In this document: piece by piece, positions 53,993-63,324 of the stretch
Layout: every line of letters begins with the position of its first letter
Position numbering within the stretch: position 1 is the stretch's first letter
Source of the DNA: Gemmatimonadota bacterium
GTDB taxonomy: Bacteria > Gemmatimonadota > Gemmatimonadetes > Longimicrobiales > Gaopeijiaceae
Reading direction: 5' to 3'
Assembly (NCBI GenBank): GCA_009840215.1
Contig: VXOC01000085.1
Location: 1-64,000, forward strand
DNA length: 64,000 bases
Notes under the pieces: generated by a model
Database searches by the model: none
Told to the model about the DNA's origin: nothing
The model's input: the letters and a program-made list of their open reading frames with translations, nothing else
Program-made: the position numbers and the translations under genes

Positions 53993-55066
53993 CTACAGCG
54001 GGATGTTGCTCTTCGGCGGCGGCACCGCCTCGAGGAGGTGGTCGATGATATGCTCGATCGTGATTCCCTCGGCCTCGGCGGCGAAGTTGGGGAGGACACG
54101 ATGTCGCATGGCCGGGTGCAGCACCCGCTGGATGTCCTCGGGAGACACGTTCAGCCGCCCGTTGAGCAGCGCGTGCGCCTTGCCCCCCAGGATCAGCGCC
54201 TGCCCCGCTCGCGGACCCGCCCCCCAGCGCACGTACTGGCGCACCAGCTCGGGCGCCTCGGGCTGGGCCGGACGGGTGGCGCGGGCCAGCGCGGCCGCGT
54301 ATTCGAGCGCGGGCTCGGGCGCGGCCACCTCACGGATGAGCTGGTTGAGCGACAGCAGACCCGGTCCGTCCAGCACGGGATGCACATCGGCATCCCCCAC
54401 CGCCGTCGTCGCCCGCAGAATCCCCACTTCTTCTCCCTGCGCAGGATACCCCACCCGGATGTCGAAGAGAAAGCGGTCCAGCTGCGCTTCGGGCAGCGGA
54501 TAGGTCCCCTCCTGTTCGATCGGGTTCTGCGTGGCCAGCACGAAGAAGGGCCGTGGCAGGTTCATGGTCTCGCCGCCGGCCGAAACGTGTCGCTCCTGCA
54601 TGGCTTCGAGCATCGCCGCCTGGGTGCGGGGCGGGGCACGGTTGATTTCGTCGGCCAGGATGATGTTGGCGAAGATCGGCCCGGGCACGAAGCGGAACGC
54701 GCGGTGGCCGGTGGCCGTGTCCTCCTCCATGACCTCGGTTCCGGTGATGTCGCTCGGAACCAGGTCGGGGGTGAACTGGATCCGCCGGAAGTCCAGCGAC
54801 ATGGCCCGCGAGATGGTCTGGATCAGGAGGGTCTTGGCCAGCCCCGGAACCCCGACCAGCAATGCATGCCCGCCCGCCAGGATCGCGAGCAGGACCTCTT
54901 CGATGACCTGTTCCTGCCCGACGATGACCTTGGCCACCTCCCCCCGCAGCCCCGTCACCCGGTCAAGCAGTTCCTCCTTGGCGGTGTCGGAAAACGGTAC
55001 GGTCAGACCGTCGTCGGCCGTGGCGGCTGCGGGGGCCGCTGCTGTAACCGCCGCGCTAGACGACAT
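53993..55066 (-). CDS. MoxR-family AAA+ ATPase
   Basis: 357 aa from ATG 55066. Walker A is HALLVGVPGLAKT, Walker B IILADEINRAPPRTQAAMLE, and the MoxR-specific stretches are IVGQEQVIEEVLLAILAGGH, RRIQFTPDLVPSDITGTEVM, FVLATQNPIEQEGTYPLPEA and QLDRFLFDI. MoxR ATPases remodel or activate partner proteins, typically with DUF58 and vWA partners, which are encoded next to it. The start lies inside the end of the PmbA-like gene. Confidence 0.95.
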   Translation of the reverse strand: MSSSAAVTAAAPAAATADDGLTVPFSDTAKEELLDRVTGLRGEVAKVIVGQEQVIEEVLLAILAGGHALLVGVPGLAKTLLIQTISRAMSLDFRRIQFTPDLVPSDITGTEVMEEDTATGHRAFRFVPGPIFANIILADEINRAPPRTQAAMLEAMQERHVSAGGETMNLPRPFFVLATQNPIEQEGTYPLPEAQLDRFLFDIRVGYPAQGEEVGILRATTAVGDADVHPVLDGPGLLSLNQLIREVAAPEPALEYAAALARATRPAQPEAPELVRQYVRWGAGPRAGQALILGGKAHALLNGRLNVSPEDIQRVLHPAMRHRVLPNFAAEAEGITIEHIIDHLLEAVPPPKSNIPL

Positions 55067-56435
55067 CGGCAAGCGCCGTGAAGTTGAAGTCGCGGCTCCG
55101 CACCGGCGGCAGCACGAAGGCGCCGCCCGAGGTGAGCACGGGTTCGCCGATCGCTTCCAGGTTGTTCAGGAAGAAGAGGTGCGAGTCCACGTAGCGCATG
55201 TTCTTGATCGGCCGCGTGATTCTGCCCCGTTCGATGAGCCACGTCCCGTCCCGGGTCACGCCGGTGAAGACCAGGTGCCGGAAATCCGCGAACCCGGCGG
55301 TCAGACGGCTCACGTAGACGCCGCGTTCGCAGGTCTCGATCATCTCGTCGAGCGTCAGCAGCGGGGTTCCCGCCTTCGGCTCCAGGCGCACGCGTACGGG
55401 GTTGGCCAGGGGATACTCCTCGCCCCGCTCCAGCGCGGTGTCGTCCCCGTAGCTCAGCTTCTCGAGGATTCCATCCCGGAACCAGTAGGTGCGGTCGAAG
55501 GGTACTCCCGCCCCGTTGAAGGGGCAGAAGGGTCCGTAGGGGTCCATTGGATCGGAGACGAAGGACACCCTCTCGTCGAAGATCTGCTGGCCGATCTTGG
55601 AGCCGCCGGCCGGGTTCGTGAAAGCCGTGAACCCCGCTTCGGCCCCTTCCAGATCCATGTGGTAGCGCATCATGAAGAAGATCATCTGCGCGTACGCGTC
55701 GGGCTCCAGGATAATCGTGTAGCGTCCCGGCTCGATCGCCGACGCATCGCGGGTCCGGTCCGCCTTGTCCGTTGCCCGCGCGGCGACCGCCACCGTGTCC
55801 AGCTCGTCGAAGTTGTTGACAGCCTTGCCGGCCCATCCCGACCCCGAGTTGTCGGCGGTGCGTGCCGTCAGCGACATTGTGCCTGTCGTGCTGCGGCAGT
55901 ACGCCACCAGCCCGGCCGAGTTGGCCACCAGCATGGAACTCGCAGCCAGGTCGAGGGTCCCCGCCGAAACATAGCCTTCCGTCCGTTCGACCGCCTTCAC
56001 GGCCTTCGCGATCCGGTCTTCGATATCGACCGCATGCGTCACTTCGGACCAGAGGCCCGGGGGAACGGGATAGGTGCGTGGCTTGATCAGGCGGCTCGTC
56101 CCGTGCTCGCCGGGCCCCTCGCGTGTGGCCTCCTCGGCCCACTGCACCGCCTGCATGAGCCCGTCGTCGTCGAAGCGTTCGGTCACCCCCGCGCCGGTCT
56201 TGCCGTTCATCATGGACGTGACGGCCACCTGGCCGAGAGACGCGTCCAGCTGCGTCGTGATCTCGTTGCGCGCGACCCGTGAGTTCTGTGCACTGTTCAA
56301 CTGCACCATCACGACCGTGTCCGCGCTCGGATCGGCGAAGGCGAGCACCTTCTGCGCGATCGTCTCGGCCTCTTCCTTCGAGAGGATCTTGCCCGTGGTC
56401 AGGCCGGCCGGAGCCGGCGAAGTCCGCTTGCTCAT
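55056..56435 (-). CDS. PmbA/TldE-like protein of the TldD/PmbA family
   Basis: 459 aa. KILSKEEAETIAQKVLAFA is the usual N-terminal helix, followed by NSRVARNEITTQLDASLGQV, and the C-terminal domain has IKNMRYVDSHLFFLNNLEAI and SGGAFVLPPVRSRDFNFTAL. PmbA/TldE proteins pair with TldD to form a metalloprotease that trims peptide antibiotics or antitoxins; the TldE-type partner normally lacks the metal site, and no HExxxH is present here. The start overlaps the TldD-like stop by ATGA, so the pair is made together. Confidence 0.85.
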   Translation of the reverse strand: MSKRTSPAPAGLTTGKILSKEEAETIAQKVLAFADPSADTVVMVQLNSAQNSRVARNEITTQLDASLGQVAVTSMMNGKTGAGVTERFDDDGLMQAVQWAEEATREGPGEHGTSRLIKPRTYPVPPGLWSEVTHAVDIEDRIAKAVKAVERTEGYVSAGTLDLAASSMLVANSAGLVAYCRSTTGTMSLTARTADNSGSGWAGKAVNNFDELDTVAVAARATDKADRTRDASAIEPGRYTIILEPDAYAQMIFFMMRYHMDLEGAEAGFTAFTNPAGGSKIGQQIFDERVSFVSDPMDPYGPFCPFNGAGVPFDRTYWFRDGILEKLSYGDDTALERGEEYPLANPVRVRLEPKAGTPLLTLDEMIETCERGVYVSRLTAGFADFRHLVFTGVTRDGTWLIERGRITRPIKNMRYVDSHLFFLNNLEAIGEPVLTSGGAFVLPPVRSRDFNFTALADVV

Positions 56436-58078
56436 GACCGCCTCCTGTAGGTGAATACGTTGACCCCGCGGAACCGCGCCGCCGGAGCTCCGACGGTGCG
56501 CCCGATCTGCTGGAAGGGGTCGCCCTTGAATGTCCCGCCGCCGCCCCAGTCAAAGGTGCCGGCACCTCCCAGCATGTCCATCGACTGCCAGAATTCGGGT
56601 GTGCGCGCCAGGAACGTCGGCCGCTTCACCGGCTCACCGAGTTCGCCGTCCCTGATCTCGTGGGCCATGCCGCCGCCCGTGAAGCTGATGTTCAGCATGG
56701 AGGGATCGACCGAGCCGAAACCGCCCCGGTGCATGTAGATGCCGTCCTCCGTCTCGGCGATCATGTCGTCGATGGTCACGTCCTCCGGATTCGGATCCAG
56801 GATCGCGATGCTGGGCGCGACGAGCTGGGTGACCACCGACCCCCCCGACCCGGCCGTCCCCCGGGACCCCTGGGACAATCCGTTCCTTTCGTAGTAGGAC
56901 TTCATGTGTGGCGCGAACTCGCGCGTGGTGAAGTAATCGACCAGAACGCCCTCGCGGATGAGCGGGTAGTCCGCCGGCGGGACCCCCTCCGCGTCCCACC
57001 TGTACATGCCGCCGGCCCGCGGCGCCTCTCCGGTTGCCCGCACGTTGAGCATCGGGTTCTTGAAGTCGTACTGTCCCAGCACTTCCTCCGGCGGGCTCAG
57101 GTAGCTCGTGCCACCCGCGTGCATCTCGTAGCCGAGCACCCGGTCGTACTCCAGCGCGTTCACGATCGACGAGTTGAAGACCGACGACACGGCGGAGGCA
57201 TCGAGAATCACGTCATAGCGCCCCACATCCGGATCCTTCGCGCCGACCATCTCCAGGGCTTCCTGAATCGTCTGCTCGGCGTCCTGTGCGAAGGGGATCC
57301 CTTGGATCGCTTCCCAGCCGTAGCCGCCGGTCTTGAAGGACAAGGGGGTGCTCGAAGCGAAGTCCATGCGGTCTTCGGAGACCACCTGGACGCTGTAGGT
57401 GTTGCCGAAGCCGTGGAACCGCTGCGCGATGTACGATCCTTCGCTCGAGGCGAAGACGACGTCCGACTTGCCGAACTCGAACCACGAAAAGGACCCGACG
57501 CCCGGGTACTTTTCCGCGTGCTTCATGATCGCTTCGTTCGCTTCGACCTGCAGCTCAAGCTGGTCCTGGATCGTGTAGTTCCACGGGTCGATGTCGATCG
57601 GCGTCTCCCACTTGCCGTCCTCGACGACCGGAGCCGGCGCCAGTTCGATGGTGCGCTTCGAGCCCCAGGGATTCAGCGATGCCTGGCGGCACGCAAGCCG
57701 CGCGACTCGCGCGGACTCCTCCTCCGTGACCATCGTGGAGGATGCGAATCCCCACGCTCCCTCCACGAGGACGCGAACCCCGAAGTGAAGCGATCCCTGG
57801 ATCGCCTGCGTCGAAATCCGGCGGTCCGATGCGATCGTCGTGCGTGTGATGCCGCTCGCGACGCGGACGTCGGCGTAGCGGGCTCCGGCCGCCTTCGCGG
57901 CGTCGAGCGCCGCCATCGCGATGGCGCGCACGTCGGGGTCGTCCAAGAGGGGCCTGAAGGGGCGGTAGCTGCGGGCGGCCGCAAGGGGATCGGCCAGCAG
58001 GCGCCCGTCGAGGCCCACGAGCCCGGCTGCCGCGAATGCGGAGCCGGTGCGCAGGAAGTCTCTGCGGGACCAGGTCAT
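56432..58078 (-). CDS. TldD-family protein with Tat signal and a lost metal-binding motif
   Basis: 548 aa from ATG 58078. A twin-arginine signal (WSRRDFLRTGSAFAAAGLVG) indicates export. The TldD N-domain (ARYADVRVASGITRTTIASD) and C-domain (SMLNISFTGGGMAHEIRDGE) are clear. At the active site the family reads H-E-x-x-x-H before LE/YDRxLG; here the same place, residues 302-307, reads NSSIVN followed by ALEYDRVLGYEMHAGGTSYL. All three metal/catalytic residues are replaced (His to Asn, Glu to Ser, His to Asn). The protein may be a non-catalytic partner or use another site. It is the first gene of the eight-gene operon. Confidence 0.88.
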   Translation of the reverse strand: MTWSRRDFLRTGSAFAAAGLVGLDGRLLADPLAAARSYRPFRPLLDDPDVRAIAMAALDAAKAAGARYADVRVASGITRTTIASDRRISTQAIQGSLHFGVRVLVEGAWGFASSTMVTEEESARVARLACRQASLNPWGSKRTIELAPAPVVEDGKWETPIDIDPWNYTIQDQLELQVEANEAIMKHAEKYPGVGSFSWFEFGKSDVVFASSEGSYIAQRFHGFGNTYSVQVVSEDRMDFASSTPLSFKTGGYGWEAIQGIPFAQDAEQTIQEALEMVGAKDPDVGRYDVILDASAVSSVFNSSIVNALEYDRVLGYEMHAGGTSYLSPPEEVLGQYDFKNPMLNVRATGEAPRAGGMYRWDAEGVPPADYPLIREGVLVDYFTTREFAPHMKSYYERNGLSQGSRGTAGSGGSVVTQLVAPSIAILDPNPEDVTIDDMIAETEDGIYMHRGGFGSVDPSMLNISFTGGGMAHEIRDGELGEPVKRPTFLARTPEFWQSMDMLGGAGTFDWGGGGTFKGDPFQQIGRTVGAPAARFRGVNVFTYRRRS

Positions 58079-58203
58079 GTGGGTCTCCCGGATCTGAAGT
58101 CTTGGTCTGGGGTTATAGCCGGACCGATAGTAGGGGGGAATGGGTGGGGCGCGCAACGGAGTATCGTGAGCTGGAAGCGCGCGCACAGGTGTAATATGAC
58201 AGA

Positions 58204-58216
58204 TTGTCCGCCACTT
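58204..58216. repeat. Second copy of the TTGTCCGCCACTT motif
   Basis: This 13-mer is identical to part of the hairpin at 45274-45286 and lies in the divergent gap between the TldD-like operon and the barrel gene, about 107 bp before the barrel start. No hairpin partner is seen at this site. Confidence 0.35.
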
Positions 58217-58322
58217 CGGGTATCTTGGGTCATGGACATCCCCGGCTTGCCGCCGTACCCTGGCAGGTGGGAGTCGGGCCGGGCGAGTGAAACCTTCGGT
58301 GATCGTGAGGGAGTATGGCCGC

Positions 58323-59159
58323 ATGAATCGGAACCGGCCACGACGGGTCGGCGGTCCGCTGCGTCTTGCGTTGCTGGCACTGGCACTGTCTCAGTCGTCT
58401 GGTCCCGCCCTGGGCCAGCAGTCATCTGGGGCGTCGGGCGGTCTGTACATAGGCCTCGCCCTTCCAGCCGGGGTTTTCGGTGCCACGATGCAGAAGACCG
58501 TCGACAACACGGCACCAAACACCCTGGTACCCGATCCCAGGCGCGGACGAATCTTTCGCGACGAGGTTTCGGGCAGCACCGCCGCGTACGGAGTCGGACT
58601 GGTCGTCGGATATCGCCTCCCGCTTGGCGACGGTCCGTGGTACGTCGACGGCGACATCGGCGCCGGATGGAAGAATGGTGCCGCCGAGGCACAGTTCGAC
58701 GGGGTGGGTGTCTCTCCCGAGCGCAGGCAACTTGGCGAAAGCTGGCCGGACAGCTGGAGCCTGACGAAGGACGTGAACTACGAAGCCACGCTCAGGTTCG
58801 GGGGCGGTCCGGGCCGGCTCCGGCAACATGACCTCAGTCTCTACCTGCTCGCCGGAGTGCGCTTGGCAAGTCTGCAGTTCACCAACCACTACAACGGGTG
58901 CTTCATGCCGGAAGCCTGCGAGCACTCCGAGTTCAGGTCCGGCGCAGAGAACCGGGATATGGAGTTGACCGCCTGGAAGTCGGGTCTGGGAATCGAAAAG
59001 CAGGTGAACGAAGGGGTCGCGATCCGTGCCGAAGCGAGCTATTCGGCATACGGCAGGGAGGAGTGGACCACGCCCTTCGAAGAAGTGGGGGTCATGGTGG
59101 ATTCGAGCATGGATACGAACGAGGTCGGTCTGACCGTGGGGTTGCTCCTCCGGTTCTGA
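58323..59159 (+). CDS. Predicted outer-membrane beta-barrel protein
   Basis: 278 aa from ATG 58323 with a signal peptide (LRLALLALALSQSSGPALGQ). Alternating strands rich in Gly, Tyr and Trp (AYGVGLVVGYRLPLGDGPWY; LYLLAGVRLASLQFTNHYNG) lead to a C-terminal strand ending in Leu-Arg-Phe, typical for outer-membrane insertion. Two Cys (CFMPEACEHSEF) could form an exposed disulfide loop. Family not recognised. It is divergent from the TldD-like operon. Confidence 0.68.
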   Translation: MNRNRPRRVGGPLRLALLALALSQSSGPALGQQSSGASGGLYIGLALPAGVFGATMQKTVDNTAPNTLVPDPRRGRIFRDEVSGSTAAYGVGLVVGYRLPLGDGPWYVDGDIGAGWKNGAAEAQFDGVGVSPERRQLGESWPDSWSLTKDVNYEATLRFGGGPGRLRQHDLSLYLLAGVRLASLQFTNHYNGCFMPEACEHSEFRSGAENRDMELTAWKSGLGIEKQVNEGVAIRAEASYSAYGREEWTTPFEEVGVMVDSSMDTNEVGLTVGLLLRF

Positions 59160-59214
59160 CGAGCCGGGCCGCGTCGGCCGTCACCGTGGGCGGATGCGCC
59201 TTGCCAGCCCGTGG

Positions 59215-60018
59215 TCAAGACCCCCCGGCATTCGAGCGGCGATGCATCTGTGCTGAGCGCCTCACTTGCCCTCGGACTGCGGCATATCCCGGCTCCACCT
59301 CCAGCGCACGTTCATACGCCGCGCGCGCCTCGTCCGCCTTCCCCATCGCGTCGTACGTCCGCCCCAGCCATGTGTACGCCTCCGCGTGCCCCCACGCGGG
59401 CAGCGGAGTCTCCGGATCGTCGTCCGCAAACAACTCGATCGCGGCCAGGAAATGGACGAGCGCCGCCTCGTGACCGCCACCCCACATCTCCGGTTTGTGG
59501 AAGGCCGCGATCCCTTCCAGCAGCCTGACGCGCGGGTTGTCCGGCCCGAGCCGCCTGGCCTTCGCCAACTCGCTGTCCGAGAGCATCCCCAGTGTCATCG
59601 CCTCGGCGTCGCTGACGATCTGCATGCCCAGGACGGAGGACAGAAGTGCATGCGATTCGGGAATGGGCGCGATCTCGATCGAGCGCTCCAGGAACGACTG
59701 CGCCTCCCTGGCAATGACGATTGCGCCTTCCACGTCCGTATCCATTATGGGACCCGCGAGGCGATAGAGGGCGAAGCCCATGTAGTGATTGATGATTGCG
59801 TCGTCGGGAAGGGCGGTCACGGCGCGGCGGGCCAGAGTCACCATCCGTGCGAGGGCGTCGTTGTCGCCGGTGATATCGGCTTCGCGCAGTCCCGTACGCA
59901 GGCGTTCCGCGACGGTGACGGGGTCGAGATCCTGGGCGGTGAGGTTGGGGGGAGTGGCCGACATGAGGGTCGAGGCCAGCACGGCAAGGGTCGTTGTCGC
60001 TTTGCGCGGTATCGACAT
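59215..60018 (-). CDS. Exported TPR-repeat protein
   Basis: 267 aa with a signal peptide (TTLAVLASTLMSATPPNLTA). Helical TPR-like units are visible (ALARMVTLARRAVTALPDDA; AQSFLERSIEIAPIPESHAL; AEAYTWLGRTYDAMGKADEA followed by RAAYERALEVEPGYA). It is the last gene of the TonB-receptor operon, 24 bp after the receptor. Periplasmic TPR proteins often serve as partners of the receptor or of a linked transporter; the client is not known. Confidence 0.8.
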   Translation of the reverse strand: MSIPRKATTTLAVLASTLMSATPPNLTAQDLDPVTVAERLRTGLREADITGDNDALARMVTLARRAVTALPDDAIINHYMGFALYRLAGPIMDTDVEGAIVIAREAQSFLERSIEIAPIPESHALLSSVLGMQIVSDAEAMTLGMLSDSELAKARRLGPDNPRVRLLEGIAAFHKPEMWGGGHEAALVHFLAAIELFADDDPETPLPAWGHAEAYTWLGRTYDAMGKADEARAAYERALEVEPGYAAVRGQVRRSAQMHRRSNAGGS

Positions 60019-60042
60019 TTGTTTCTCCTGGGAGATTCGGGT

Positions 60043-62340
60043 TCAGAAGGGAAGGGTGGTCGTCACCCCGAAGTAGATGGTGCGGGGGAACGGGGTCTTG
60101 AGGGCGATGCGCTCGGAGTAGTCGGCGCTGTAGCGGTAATCCCGCACATTAACCCGATCGAGCGAGTTCATGACCGAGACGAAGAAGACGGTCAGGTTGT
60201 CGGCCCAGAGACTCTTGAGCACGGTGGCGGACAGATCGAGCCGGTTGTAGGTGGGCAGCCGCTCCGACATGGGTGCGCCGTAGTGGGGTTGCCACAGGTC
60301 GCGGCCGGAGTCGAAGGTCGCGCTCCGGATGGGGGTGAAGGGGGCGCCCGTTGCGGCGCGGTAGGCCACGCCGGTTTCCAGCCAGCCACCGAAACCGCGA
60401 TTCACAACGATGTGGAGCGTGTGGGTCACATCGAAGGGCGACCGCGCCGATTCCCCGCTGTCCGGGTCCGTGCGCTCGGATCGAATGAAGCTGTACGCAA
60501 GTCGCGCGTCGAGCCCCAGTAGGGTGAACTCCTCCTTGACGAAGACATCGGCGCCGGTGGCCGCACCGGTCCCGCCACCGCGGGTGACGCCCTCGCGCGT
60601 CCGCGCCGCGAGCGAACCGTAGCGTTTGCGGTAGGCCTCGACGCGGATGAGACGCGCCCCGTCGTCCCAGGTCGCGCCGGCGATGAGGTGGCGGGCGTGC
60701 ATGGCGGGGAGCGTGGGGTCTCCGAGCGTCGGCTCGTAGAGCAGGGGGTCGGGGACCTGGTGGAAGGCGCCCCACGCGGTGGTCAGCGCGAGGTGTGCCG
60801 TGGGTCGCCAGGAGGCGGACAGGCGGGGGGCGGCGGTGACACGCCCCGTGAAGGTAGAGCGGTCGGTACGCAGGCCGAGCAGGAAGCGAAGGGCGTTCGA
60901 CGGCTGCAATTCGAGTTCACCGAAGGCTCCCACGCGCACCCCCGGCTCGTCGGCCGAGAAGACGGTTGTGGACGCGCCGGGCGCGTTGTCGTGGGACCGT
61001 ACGGGGATCGACCCCCGGAGGTCGGCCGTGCGATGTTCCAACTCGGTCCCCGCGGCCACGGAGGCTCCGCGTCCCAGCGGCACTTCCACCTTTGCGCGCG
61101 CCTGGGTCAACCGGTCCCCCCGCTCCAGCCGCAGCGCGCCGAAGTCCTCGTCCTTTCGCGAGCCGCTCGTCGCCAGTCCCCACGTCAGACCGAATCCCCG
61201 CAGGTCCTCCAGCCCCGAGAGAGCGAGGAGGTCGGCCCGGCCATCGGAGCGGTAGATGCCTGAGTACCCGGGGTCGTCGATCCGGACGCCGACGCGATCG
61301 GTCTGCAGGAGTGCGAAGGCCTTGAGGCTTCCGCCGTCACGGTACAGCCACTGCCCGCCGCCGCTCAGATCGCTGGAGCTGGGGACTTCGTCGAACTCGT
61401 CCCTTCGGCCCGTCATGCGCATGAGCATTTCGGTGTCGGTGCGCGTCGCGGTCACGCGCAGCCCTGCAGTCTCCGACAGATCGAGGTGCAGCCCGGCCGA
61501 CAGGGCTCCGATTGCTGCCGTTACTCCCAGTTCGCTCTCGGCCGGTCTGTCGACACTCTCGAGGTCCGCGACCGCCGACAGCGCGTCTCCGTATTCGGCG
61601 CCGAAGCCGCCCGCCGAAAACCGGATGCCGCGCAGCTGGAAGGGGTCGAAGCGGCCGAACGAGACGGTGCGGTCGGTGTCGAGGCGAAAGGGTGAGAGCA
61701 CCGTCGCGCCGTCGAGCAGCACCCGCGTCTCGGAGAGGTCGCCACCGCGCACGAACAGTCCCGCTCCCTCGCCCACGCTCTGCAGTCCGGGGAAGGTCTG
61801 GATCGCGCGGAAGGGGTCGGCTGCCGCCCCCGGTGTGAATACGACTTCCAGTTCGTCGAGGGTGACGTCGGGGAGGTTGCCGAGCCGGTATGTGCCCGCC
61901 TCGACGGTGATGGCTTCCAGGGAGACGGGCGCCAGTTGCAGCGTGATCGGGATTGGGTTGGCCGGGGGAAGCGCGACCACGCGGCGGACTTCGAGGTAGC
62001 CGGTATGCTGAACCACCAGCGTCGCGGAGCCGCGTGCGGCGGTCGGGAAACGGAAGACCCCCGCCGAGTCGACGCTCGCGCCTTCCAGCGTTTCCAGGAG
62101 GAAGGCGTCGGCTCCGGCGAGGGGACGCCCCGCCAGATCGCGGACGGTTCCGGTGACGATAGACGGTTCCTGGGCTCGTGGCAGTCCGCGCATTCCCGGT
62201 CGAGTGCCGGGAGGATTCGCTCCATGGGCTGCCGGGCTCAGGGGCCCGAGGGACGCAGAGAGACAGACACCGGCGACCGCGACTTGCAAGGCCACGGCGC
62301 GCCCGCGCCGCGTGCGGCCCACCCCCACCCGAATCACCAC
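60043..62340 (-). CDS. TonB-dependent receptor with N-terminal carboxypeptidase-like domain
   Basis: 765 aa from GTG 62340, one base after the regulator's stop. The signal region (ALQVAVAGVCLSASLGPLSP) is followed by a carboxypeptidase-regulatory-like domain (IVTGTVRDLAGRPLAGADAF), a plug domain (GLQSVGEGAGLFVRGGDLSE followed by TRVLLDGATVLSPFRLD) and the barrel, ending PFPRTIYFGVTTTLPF. The receptor should import a large or scarce ligand using TonB energy; no ligand is suggested by the neighbours. It is co-transcribed with a membrane protein, a regulator and a TPR protein. Confidence 0.9.
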   Translation of the reverse strand: MVIRVGVGRTRRGRAVALQVAVAGVCLSASLGPLSPAAHGANPPGTRPGMRGLPRAQEPSIVTGTVRDLAGRPLAGADAFLLETLEGASVDSAGVFRFPTAARGSATLVVQHTGYLEVRRVVALPPANPIPITLQLAPVSLEAITVEAGTYRLGNLPDVTLDELEVVFTPGAAADPFRAIQTFPGLQSVGEGAGLFVRGGDLSETRVLLDGATVLSPFRLDTDRTVSFGRFDPFQLRGIRFSAGGFGAEYGDALSAVADLESVDRPAESELGVTAAIGALSAGLHLDLSETAGLRVTATRTDTEMLMRMTGRRDEFDEVPSSSDLSGGGQWLYRDGGSLKAFALLQTDRVGVRIDDPGYSGIYRSDGRADLLALSGLEDLRGFGLTWGLATSGSRKDEDFGALRLERGDRLTQARAKVEVPLGRGASVAAGTELEHRTADLRGSIPVRSHDNAPGASTTVFSADEPGVRVGAFGELELQPSNALRFLLGLRTDRSTFTGRVTAAPRLSASWRPTAHLALTTAWGAFHQVPDPLLYEPTLGDPTLPAMHARHLIAGATWDDGARLIRVEAYRKRYGSLAARTREGVTRGGGTGAATGADVFVKEEFTLLGLDARLAYSFIRSERTDPDSGESARSPFDVTHTLHIVVNRGFGGWLETGVAYRAATGAPFTPIRSATFDSGRDLWQPHYGAPMSERLPTYNRLDLSATVLKSLWADNLTVFFVSVMNSLDRVNVRDYRYSADYSERIALKTPFPRTIYFGVTTTLPF

Positions 62341-62341
62341 C

Positions 62342-62671
62342 TCACCCCGCCGCCTTTCCCTCGAGATCTTCCGGCGCCGAATGCAGCAACCGCTCCAGGT
62401 TGTCCACGTACTTCCGGAACGCGTCCCGCCCGGCACCGGTGACGCGGTACCGCGTGTGCGGTTTCCGGTTCACGAAGTGCTTGGTCACCTGTACGTAACC
62501 GCCGTCCTCGAGCTTGCGCAGGTGCGCGCCGAGGTTGCCGTCGGTCGCGCGGACCTGGTCGCGCAGGTAGGTGAATTCGGCGTCGTCGACGCTGACGAGG
62601 ATGGCCAGCACGGAAAGCCGGATCCGCGAGTGGACGAGCGGGTCGAACTGGCGGTAGTCGTACGTTTTCAT
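62342..62671 (-). CDS. Winged-helix transcriptional regulator (MarR/ArsR-like)
   Basis: 109 aa from ATG 62671, overlapping the preceding membrane-protein stop (ATGA). FDPLVHSRIRLSVLAILVSV followed by DDAEFTYLRDQVRATDGNLG and AHLRKLEDGGYVQVTKHFVN is the winged-helix domain that treats each regulator as a dimer. It probably represses its own operon through the inverted repeat at 63325-63341 and so controls the receptor downstream. Confidence 0.85.
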   Translation of the reverse strand: MKTYDYRQFDPLVHSRIRLSVLAILVSVDDAEFTYLRDQVRATDGNLGAHLRKLEDGGYVQVTKHFVNRKPHTRYRVTGAGRDAFRKYVDNLERLLHSAPEDLEGKAAG

Positions 62672-63279
62672 GCGACGAGGTGGAGCTGGAAGGACGTGCC
62701 CCGGCGGACGCGAAGCACCACCCCGGGAACCACCATCAACAGGACCAGCCCACCGGCGATCACCAGGTTCGACTCCGGAGACGGCCGGAGCAGCAGCGCG
62801 CCTCCGAGGATCCACCACACGGCCGCGAGCAGCCAGTAGATCGCGTGATTGGGGAGCACCGCCGATGCAAAGAACGAAGTGCCGATGACAACGGCCTGGA
62901 GTCCGGGCGCGACCTGTTGCGGCAAGGACCCGGATCCCAGGCCGAGGAAGCCGATGAGCGACAGGGAGAGCGCGCACCCGATCCAGATCGACGACAGAAT
63001 GCGGTTCACCAGTGAGTTGACCGGCGCGCGCTTCAGGTTGCGGTTCCCGAGCAGGGACGAGCCGACAAAACCGATGGCGACCGTCACGGCCCAGATGGCG
63101 GTGACCGAGACGGTCATATGGCCCTGGTGGACCAGGTACGTCAGCGTCTGGGCGGTCGCCAGCAGGCAGCCCCAGAGGATGAGGTGGCCGCTGCCGTCGG
63201 AGGCGGTCTCCCGCGCACCCTCGATGACGCGGCGGATGAAGGCGAGGTCGTCTTCGGGGCGCGGGGTGGGGTCGGGCAT
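62668..63279 (-). CDS. Multi-pass membrane protein, first gene of the receptor operon
   Basis: 203 aa. A charged N-terminus (RPEDDLAFIRRVIEGARETA) precedes five or six helices (HLILWGCLLATAQTLTYLVH; AIWAVTVAIGFVGSSLL; IWIGCALSLSLIGFLGLG; AIYWLLAAVWWILGGALLL; LVIAGGLVLLMVVPGVVLRV). It is co-translated with the winged-helix regulator, a pairing common in Gemmatimonadota and Acidobacteriota, where the membrane partner may control the regulator. No family name can be given. Confidence 0.72.
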   Translation of the reverse strand: MPDPTPRPEDDLAFIRRVIEGARETASDGSGHLILWGCLLATAQTLTYLVHQGHMTVSVTAIWAVTVAIGFVGSSLLGNRNLKRAPVNSLVNRILSSIWIGCALSLSLIGFLGLGSGSLPQQVAPGLQAVVIGTSFFASAVLPNHAIYWLLAAVWWILGGALLLRPSPESNLVIAGGLVLLMVVPGVVLRVRRGTSFQLHLVA

Positions 63280-63324
63280 GGCGTGTCTCTCTGGTTGCGG
63301 ATTCGTGTGATACGAGTGCAGAGT

